Source of the DNA: Chrysophaeum taylorii
Lineage: Eukaryota; Sar; Pelagophyceae; Pelagomonadales; Pelagomonadaceae
DNA length: 22,130 nt
Direction: 5' to 3'
Assembly (NCBI GenBank): GCA_029834535.1
Contig: JAQMWT010000613.1
Location: forward strand, 1 to 22,130
Positions 16,389-22,130 of this stretch are shown here, one piece after another. The notes under the pieces are model-generated. The model ran no database searches. It had not been told where the DNA came from and worked only from the letters and a program-made list of their open reading frames with translations. A program made the position numbers and the translations under genes. Position 1 is the stretch's first letter; every line of letters begins with the position of its first letter.

Positions 16389-16612
16389 CGCCAAAAGAGT
16401 GCTTTTGGTCACTCGCTGGCTTCGGCGGAGTCGTCTTCATCATCTATTTCGGGAAAGTTATCGTCGTAGAGGCCTAGCTGTCCGTGATCATCATAGAAAC
16501 CGAGGTGGCCTTGGTCGTCTGCGTCGTCGGCTGCGCCCTCATCGGTTGGACCATCCTGGGGATCGGATGATAGCTCCTGAAGAAACTCGGCGGCGTCGCA
16601 ATCAGTTACCCA
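16388..16612 (-). pseudogene. inverted copy of the gag acidic tail (copy D)
   Basis: Read on the minus strand this encodes DAAEFLQELSSDPQDG ... GHLGFYDDHGQLGLYDD ... DDEDDSAEASE, then TGA, aligning with the acidic tail of gag at 13330-13545 with many base differences but conserved protein pattern. It lies in opposite orientation, fused to the end of the methyltransferase reading frame, so the last 80-90 codons of that frame are antisense gag and not part of the enzyme. The junction at about 16388 marks an inversion or an independent insertion. Confidence 0.85.
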
Positions 16613-16989
16613 TCCGCAATTGTTTATTAGGAAAAGTCAAGTTTTCAACCACCATATAAGTTTGGTCACCGCAGACCCTCAACAAGTTTGGTCACTCAAG
16701 TAGGGTGGGTTAAGGAACCAGGTGGTTACGCGCGCAGCCCCCCCTGCCACTGAATGCCCGGGAAAAGTCGATAGACGTCGAACGGCTTCCAACTGGCCAC
16801 TTTGCTCCTGAGGCCACCCTCGTAGCTCCCGCACTCGTGATTCTATGCTGCTTTATTTCCTGGAGCCCCGCTGATGAGCGTGAGCAAGAACCGGCTGCTC
16901 GAGTTTACGTGGAAATCCAGGCAAAAACGCATCAAAGCGAACGCACTCGACACTGTGGTTCCTCCGAAGAACTCCTGACCAGCACACGG
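16613..16989. other. spacer, short direct repeat, no gene seen
   Basis: Contains AAGTTTGGTCAC twice about 26 bp apart (near 16658 and 16684). The remainder has no convincing coding frame. It separates the inverted gag tail from the end of the minus-strand gene. Confidence 0.4.
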
Positions 16990-18080
16990 TGCGAAGTCGA
17001 CCATTTTGGCGGCTGGTTGGCCGTTGGCGACAGTCGGCCCGTCAATCGGCGAGCTCGTCGGCGAAAGAAAACGCCCATGTCCTCTTAAAAGAAGGTGCCG
17101 CCCGCCGTTTCATCCACATCCTCGTCGTGTTCGTTGGTGTCGAGCTCGAAGCGCTAGGGGTCAGGTTTGGCGCCTTGAAAACACGCCGGACGATTTGCTT
17201 TGAGCCAACCGGAGAAGCCATCGTCGAAGCCGATGAATATCCATCCAGTCCCCTGCGGCCATCCTATGAATTCGCATCCGAGACGGCCTCAATCTCGTCT
17301 GGCATCTAATACGCCCGTAGGTTATCCCTCGAGCTCCCACAACACCTCGACTCGCTGGCCAACAAGAGAGCCGACAATCGAAGGCAGCTGGTCTCGTTTC
17401 GCCACTCGCTCGCGCTTTGCTCGCTTTGCGGCCAGAGCAGCCCCGGCTTTTTCCTTGAGCTCGGCGTCGCTCACAAGGCGCCGAGCGTCGGTCAACGCCC
17501 GCCTCTCCATTTTGATCTTGCGGTAGATCTGCTTGAGATGCTTGGTTAAAAAGGCAGCATTTGCTTCTGAACCAGACTGGCCGACCAGTGCGTCCTTTGT
17601 CGAAGTGAAGGACTTGGGCTTGAGGTCACCCATGGCCATGCCGCTGGTGTAGCGAGTAATGTTGCTGACGAGCATCTTGCATCGACCACATTTGCTACGG
17701 AGCTTGGCGAATTCGGCGTCGAGCTTTCTTTTCAACTCTGCGAGCGTGGTTTCTCCCTCCAGCTCCTGGTTGCTGACAAGGGGCACCTTCTCAATGGCAT
17801 CCCTGGGCCTCGTCAAATCGTTTACGCGTCGATCGTACGCCGCCGCGATCGTTTCGGCATTTCGCGCACGGTGCTGATCGATCGCTGCTTGGCGATGAGC
17901 GTCGGACTTCGCCTTGAAGTCCGGCCGCCCCATTCGCGCTGCTTCAATCAAGCCCGTCACAGTCTTGTCGTCATGCTGGTCAAGACGACCGGTGGCGGAT
18001 TTCCTTCCACCACTACCACCTCTGTCTGTTCCTTCGGCAGCGGCGGTGCCTCGGACGCTGACGCTCGACGGTATGCGCAT
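16990..18080 (-). pseudogene. C-terminal region of a broken algal-type transposase-like gene
   Basis: The frame 18080-17322 reads TVTGLIEAARMGRPDFKAKS, AAAYDRRVNDL, a coiled-coil stretch and SKCGRCKMLVSNITRYTSGM (C-x2-C zinc-like), then KHLKQIYRKIKMERR and VGSLVGQRVEVLWELEG. Sequence resembling a continuation goes on in the same frame past TAA at 17322: IGWPQGTGWIFIGFDDGF, KPDP, RFELDTNEHDEDVDETAGGT, with TGA, TAG and TAA interruptions. A terminal block of the kind VGxRVEVLW ... D.D.DE..G is familiar to me from large hypothetical proteins repeated in algal genomes, but I cannot give a family name. The many stops show decay. It overlaps the next part in another frame near 18050-18080. Confidence 0.45.
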
Positions 18081-18840
18081 CGGCCCGCTCTCGGACGCTA
18101 GCCAAGGCCGCTCCAGAGTTGTCGGTCGTCACGACAGCACCTGCGAGACTGTGACCGCCGACGTCACCAATCGCCGAAATTCCGTCCGCCGAACCATAAA
18201 GCTTCGCGTACACCCCACGGAACTGATCGAGGGCGCTCTGGATGTCGCTGAAGCGGGCTGCAATAGCCTGGGATTCGCCGTGAGCGGTCTGGTCGGCGAA
18301 CTCGGTGGCGCCCATGGTCCAATCTCGAACTCCATGGTCGCCGTCGATTCGGAGTTGCGTGCCGATGAGCTCCTTGCCGTCGAGCGGCGACGCGTCCGAT
18401 AGGAACGCGCGCACCTCGCCCTCGCTGAGGTCGAGGGCTAAGAGGAGCTCGTGGAGACGTCCCATCTCACTTCGCAGGTTGCGGACGAAACGCAAGGACG
18501 GGAGCTCCATCTCGGCGGTGCACTCTTTCCCGATGACCGTGATGACGATCGATGCGATGACTTCAGAGACCTCGGCCGGCGCGACGCACAACGCCAGCAG
18601 ACGAATACAGTGGTGTTGCACCCACGGAGGCCAGGCTTGGCCCTTACCAGCACCGACGCCTGCCGGCCGGCATGGAACTCGAATAGTGGCGTCTCGCTTC
18701 TCGAGCTCAGCGACGCACGCCCGTAGACGATCGATCTCCTCCTCCCGCGCTCTAAGCTCGGCCTCGGCCTTGTCGAGCTCAAGGGCCAGCTGCTTCGCAT
18801 CCCTGTTGACGTCGGCGTAGCTGCGCTGGAGCTGGCGCAT
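18013..18840 (-). pseudogene. central region of the same gene, possible DDE-like core
   Basis: It begins MRQLQRSYADVNRDAKQLAL (coiled coil), continues LRAREEEIDRLRACVAELEK, then WPPWVQHHCIRLLALCVAPA, a W-rich helical motif followed by LPSLRFVRNLRSEMGRLHEL and an Asp-containing strand FLSDASPLDGKELI. The order helix with APA..., LPS...R.MRSE.G..., then D(G/A)(S/T) is typical of a large hypothetical-protein family in algae that I suspect is transposase-derived; the Asp could be the first catalytic Asp of an RNase H fold. This is inference from pattern, not a confirmed family. A frame change near 18850 connects it to the coiled coil upstream and another near 18060 to the C-terminal part. Confidence 0.45.
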
Positions 18841-19124
18841 CTTCGCCGGGTCGCACTTTTAGCCAGCTGCGCCTTGGTCCGCTCCGTCGCCGCTGCCGCC
18901 GCCTCGGTCACTGTTCGCTTCACTTCGGCGCGGGCGTCGGCCACTTCGGCGCGGGCGTCGGCCGCCGCCTGCTTCTCTTCAGCCACCGCCTGCAGAGCGC
19001 GCTTCCGCTTCAACGCCGCAGCCTCCTCGCTCCGCTGACGCTGGACCTTGAGTTGTTGCTCTCGACGGGCCGCCTCCCGGGCCTCGTCATCAGCTCGGGC
19101 AGCGACAGCTGCCGCAGCCTCCAT
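18841..19124 (-). pseudogene. coiled-coil region of the same gene
   Basis: Strongly charged, alanine-rich coiled coil: EAAAAVAARADDEAREAARR, EEAAALKRKRALQAVAEEKQ, then ADARAEVADARAEVKRTV and TERTKAQLAKS. Part of its length comes from a 21-bp in-frame tandem duplication. It joins the zinc-motif part upstream by a one-base change near 19135 and the central region by another near 18855. Confidence 0.5.
18921..18962. repeat. 21-bp tandem duplication
   Basis: Two identical 21-bp units, 18921-18941 and 18942-18962, encode ADARAEV twice on the minus strand. The duplication keeps frame and extends the coiled coil by two heptad-like turns. Confidence 0.9.
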
Positions 19125-19755
19125 GGCCTCGGCCTCGCGACCTCGGCCTCGAAGGCCTCTTCGTTTGCCACCATAACGGCACGCCCGGCCGCGGCGGCAC
19201 GGTGTTGCTGGGACGCCCTTGCTGCCTCGAGCTGCTGGACCTTGAGCCGTTCCGCCACCAACTGCCTCCGCAACTCGGGCGACTGCGACTGCGATTGTGC
19301 TGGCTGAAGCGCAGGCGGCCGCCGGTGCGAAGCGGTCGATCGAGCGCGACTGGCGACGGCGTTCTCCTTGTCCGACGCTGCGCGGACGCCGCTCAAGCCC
19401 ACCTTGATGGTGCCGTTGGAGACGCCCTTGACCGTGAGAGTGACCGAGCTCGCTGCCGCGTCATAGTGGAGCCTCTGGACGGTAACCGCCTCAGCGTAAA
19501 CTCTGACGCCCGTCGGAAGGTTGCCTATCGCGTCGACTCGATCGCCGGGCCGGATGTCCGTCTTCAAGCACGTCGTCAACGCCGCCGAGATGCGCTTCTT
19601 GATCTCGAGCACAGGGCGGACGTCGGCGTACATTGGGGCAAAGTCGTTGCGGCAGCGCTTACTGCAGACGAAGAATTGAAGGGGTAGCTCGCCCTCGATG
19701 CCGAGCACTCGTTCCAGGTCAATCGCCTTGCCCGGATCCTCCGGTAGAAAAGCGA
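19125..19755 (-). pseudogene. zinc-motif region of the same gene
   Basis: Read from about 19755: DPGKAIDLERVLGIEGELPL, QFFVCSKRCRNDFAPMYADV (C-x3-C), ISAALTTCLKTDIRPGDRVD, AIGNLPTGVRVYAEAVTVQR, then a linker and ELRRQLVAERLKVQQLEAAR starting the coiled coil. The ATG at 19708 lies inside a conserved-looking stretch, so it is not the true start. PGDRVDAIGNLP looks like a short beta-barrel strand set. Upstream connection to the acidic region needs either a frameshift or a small intron (see 19756-19798). Confidence 0.45.
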
Positions 19756-20416
19756 CTTAGCAGCAACACTCTCCTTCGCGGAGGTTGGACCAGCGTACGC
19801 GCCGCCCCCGTTTCAATGTCCTCATCGTCGTCCGAATCCGAATAATCGTCGTCATCGTCCGTCGCATCGCTCAAATCGGACGAAACCAAATCTTCGTCGT
19901 CATCATCCGCCGCGTCGTCATCCACCAACCCCCCCTCCTCGTCGCCTCGACCCTTCCGAAACGCTTTCGTAACAGCGCGGAGGCGACTCGCCTCCTTGGT
20001 CATGTGCTTTACCCTGAGCAACATAAATCCGACGAAGTGCCATAAGAACGATAAGGAACATCCGAAGAACAGCAACAGTAGAACGCACTTCTTCTTCGAA
20101 ATCCCCCTTTTCTCCCACGCCTTATAGGAGGCGTCTTTTGTCGGGGCCCTGCGTCGGCGCTTGCCAACGGTTGCTGGAACGAGCTTCTTCTCGCAGTCGA
20201 TTTGCCTTGAGTTCTCGAGGACTTCGTCAGACGGCAGCTCGAACTGGCCGCCAGCAGCGTACTGCTGAACCCAGCCGTCGTAAAGCACACTGGCATGAGC
20301 AACTTTGGGTCTTTCCCAGCTTGTAAGCAAGCAGCGACGAGACAGACGCAGAGCACACGTTCTACTTTGTACCTTCCACACTCGCACCACAGCGTGTCTA
20401 CCGACTCAGCCGTCAT
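19756..20416 (-). pseudogene. N-terminal region of the same gene, acidic, intron-bearing
   Basis: Starts at ATG 20416 with MTAESVDTLWCECGRYKVER (C-x-C) and VLCVCLVAACLQAGKDPKLL. After a two-base TG doubling near 20290 it continues YDGWVQQYAAGGQFELPSDE and KLVPATVGKRRRRAPTKDAS, then a candidate intron, KHMTKEASRLRAVTKAFRKG and a long acidic run (DDDAADDDDEDLVSSDLSDA). The basic RRRR patch could be a nuclear signal. The join to the zinc-motif region is out of frame, but a 43-nt GT...AG segment (19756-19798) would restore it if spliced. I give that small intron low weight because its branch region would be very short. Confidence 0.45.
20014..20088 (-). other. candidate 75-nt spliceosomal intron
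   Basis: On the minus strand it begins GTGCGT and ends TTTATGTTGCTCAG, with a pyrimidine-rich interior. Its translation would be a hydrophobic run (CVLLLLFFGCSLSFLW...) out of character with the charged protein around it. Removing it joins SKK to VKHMTKEA in frame, because 75 is a multiple of three. It may be retained without frame loss, so RNA evidence is needed. Confidence 0.6.
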
Positions 20417-20600
20417 TGACGAAGTTCGCAGGTCCAATACAACGACGGTGTGACCCACACCGTATATTCGTCGCAAAGTCGTAGCCGGCAGCTGAGGTGT
20501 CAAGCTCATCATCCTGCCAGCTATTAATGGTGATACAGTACATGACCTCTCCAAGCAGTACATAACCTTCTGCGACCCCAACCTCCACTCCCTTCATCTT
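20417..20600. other. junction between minus-strand gene and copia pol
   Basis: About 180 bp upstream of the minus-strand start and before clear copia coding. Should hold the minus gene's promoter, but no TATA-like box stands out. The plus-strand copia frame may begin here; no LTR or terminal repeat is seen at the boundary. Confidence 0.35.
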
Positions 20601-21833
20601 GCTCATGGCATCCACTGGACGGCTATACCTCCAGAGGGGGAATTTACACCATCCCTTCATCACCACGTGCACCAAGCGCTTTCACAGTCCTCTTCAGTTA
20701 TGTGCCATAGGAGCCATAGCCACCCATCGCCTGATGTTCCTCACGTTCACTTCTGCGACGACGTCAACCTTGCAGACTTTCACCTTCCTCAAGCTCTCGT
20801 TCATCTAATTTCTGAACATGCTCACGCCTTTCAAGTTCCTCCCGCTCAATATGTTTATGCTTTGTTCACACCCCACTCCATTTTGGATCATAATGACGCT
20901 TCTTATGGTGCCTCCGAGCCTCATCTCTCCGCCATCGAAGACTATATCACCGCGCAATCGCATTACGTTGAGGCCCACCTTGGTGATGCTCCTCTACTAG
21001 TCGTTCAACTCGTCGAAGATCCCGATCACGCTCATCTGCCCGATAATGTCGCTTCTTACGCAATTACTCATCTGACGACGACTCATGACCCCAGCACGGT
21101 TGGTTCGGACGAATACAAGATTCAAGCCAAAGATATCAAAATTGATGAATATGAGTTGAACTGCCTCAAAGGTCTCTCAGACGCTGATCGCAAAGCTTAT
21201 GTTGCTGCCATCTCCAAAGAGATTTTTGACATTGTTAAGTTTGGCTGCTTTAAACTAGCGCTGCCAATGGTCAACTCAAAGCCCATTGACACCCGTCTCG
21301 TCCTACGTATAAAAACCAACGCTGCTGGTCAGTACATTAAACACAAAGCGCGCCTGGTCCTACGAGGATTCTTAGCCTCTCTGGGCACCGATTTCTTCAA
21401 CACATTCAGCCCTATGGGACAGCTTACCGGCATCCGTTGTGTTCTGGCGCTAGCAGCTCATCTGCGACTTCCCGTCTACCATGTCGACGTCCCTAACGCT
21501 TTTTTTCAAGCTCCCATCGATTCTCATGTCTATGTCAAACTACCACAAGGCATTTGCCTTCTCGATCCCGAAGATACTAAATACCAAGGCCGCCGTCTCC
21601 CAAAGCTACTTAAATCTCTCTATGGATTGCGTCAGAGCCCTGCCCTTTGGAATCAAACCATAAACGGCTTCTTTGATTCATTAGGCTACACACGATTTCG
21701 AACAGACACATGCATTTACGCTAAAGTCCAAGCTGACGCTACATTTCTAATTTGCACGCTCTCAGTAGACGACGTCGTCATTACTTGTACTTCGGAAACT
21801 CTACGTCGTGAGTTCCAGCAAGCCCTGAAATAG
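20601..21833 (+). pseudogene. Ty1/copia pol: reverse transcriptase
   Basis: After a divergent stretch between integrase and RT, the copia RT is clear: AYVAAISKEIFDIVKFGCFK, KHKARLVLRGFLASLGTDFF, NTFSPMGQLTGIRCVLALAA, YHVDVPNAFFQAPIDSHVYV (first Asp), KLPQGI, LPKLLKSLYGLRQSPALW, then LSVDDVVIT (the DD pair, Ser-Val for the usual Tyr-Val). Integrase and gag of this copy are not upstream: the coding frame is traceable only to about 20601, where it meets the minus-strand gene. In-frame TAG at 21831-21833 interrupts it. It could be the missing 3' part of the methyltransferase retroelement family, but nothing in the window links them directly. Confidence 0.9.
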
Positions 21834-22130
21834 GAATACTCAGTCGACACCTTCGAGGAAGTCCATGCTCTCCTAGGCATGCGCATAACGCGTACAACTG
21901 ATGGCTCTATATCACTGGACTGTCAGGCTAAACTTGACGCATTGTTCGAAGAGTACCCCATTTTAATGCATTTACGTCCCACTTCCACACCGATGTCACC
22001 ATCAACCACGTATAAAACTGGAGGGCCATCTTCTGATATGGACAAGTTCATCCTTCATACCTTCTCTACTACTCGGCAAGCTCACGTTTGTCCAATTGGC
22101 CTCGCCCGGTCTATCACAACGTCTACTCCG
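21834..22130 (+). pseudogene. copia pol continuation past the TAG, cut by window edge
   Basis: The same frame continues with EYSVDTFEEVHALLGMRITR, TTDGSISLDCQAKLDALFEE, the conserved copia segment after the RT palm (usual form F...dLGe...fLGi.i.r...g..LsQ..Y....L). Then TPMSPSTTYKTG follows, normal for the link to RNase H. No stop occurs before the window ends, so the rest lies to the right. The TAG just before it falls where relatives carry K, E or Q. Confidence 0.85.

Noticed and set aside
16700..16711. NPPY motif on the minus strand (WFLNPPYLSD), as in adenine methyltransferases
   Set aside because: Isolated tetrapeptide in a frame with stops close by and no other methyltransferase motif.
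20014..20088. Transmembrane helix in the minus-strand gene
   Set aside because: Hydrophobic run coincides exactly with a GT...AG segment of 75 nt, better explained as an intron.
1..22130. CRISPR array, rRNA or bacterial operon
   Set aside because: No regularly spaced repeats, no rRNA sequence and no ribosome-binding-site-linked gene strings; all recognisable genes are eukaryotic mobile elements.

Overview
The window is a piece of a repeat-rich eukaryotic nuclear genome, most likely an alga or other protist. I cannot name the species. The evidence is that almost everything recognisable is a eukaryotic transposable element: a Ty3/gypsy LTR element, Ty1/copia-type pol, a gag-protease element carrying a DNA methyltransferase, and pieces of two DNA-transposon-like gene families. 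One gene also carries a credible 75-nt spliceosomal intron. There are no bacterial operons, rRNA or tRNA genes. Nearly every gene is interrupted by stops, one-base frameshifts or short tandem duplications, so this looks like a graveyard of recent and old elements.

Layout. 1-591: the 5' end of a truncated gypsy element (LTR plus primer-binding site, read on the minus strand), abutting a gag fragment (592-675) of the retroelement family seen whole further right. 832-3018: a broken gene of unknown function. 3646-4635 (+) and 5313-4560 (-): C-terminal and N-terminal pieces of a DDE-type transposase-like protein lying tail to tail. 5641-6388: fragments of a possible NPPF-type methyltransferase. 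6593-10968: one complete LTR-to-LTR gypsy element (minus strand, 5-bp target duplication CTCCT) with RT, RNase H and integrase but no gag or protease, inserted into a second copy of the same gag family (6470-6592 and 10969-11159).

11160-16390 is the most interesting part: leader, gag, aspartic protease (DGGA), then a cytosine-5 DNA methyltransferase (motifs I, II, IV PCQ, VI ENV, VIII, IX, X). Between motifs VIII and IX, where a target-recognition region is expected, lies a segment resembling a TET/JBP-type 2-oxoglutarate/Fe(II) dioxygenase (HxD, a distal H and a following G-x-x-LV-AYT strand). A retroelement carrying both a 5mC writer and a possible 5mC oxidiser in one reading frame would be unusual. 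The copy here is damaged by an in-frame TAA and an 8-bp tandem duplication.

16388-16612: an inverted copy of the gag tail joined to the end of the methyltransferase frame. 20416-16990 (-): a broken, long coiled-coil and zinc-motif gene of a kind I associate with algal genomes, containing the intron candidate. 20601-22130 (+): Ty1/copia reverse transcriptase with one in-frame TAG, running off the right edge.

The elements mostly interact by insertion and rearrangement. Gypsy LTRs hit the gag of the methyltransferase-family retroelement twice, in the same orientation. Inversions moved a gag tail and probably half of a transposase.
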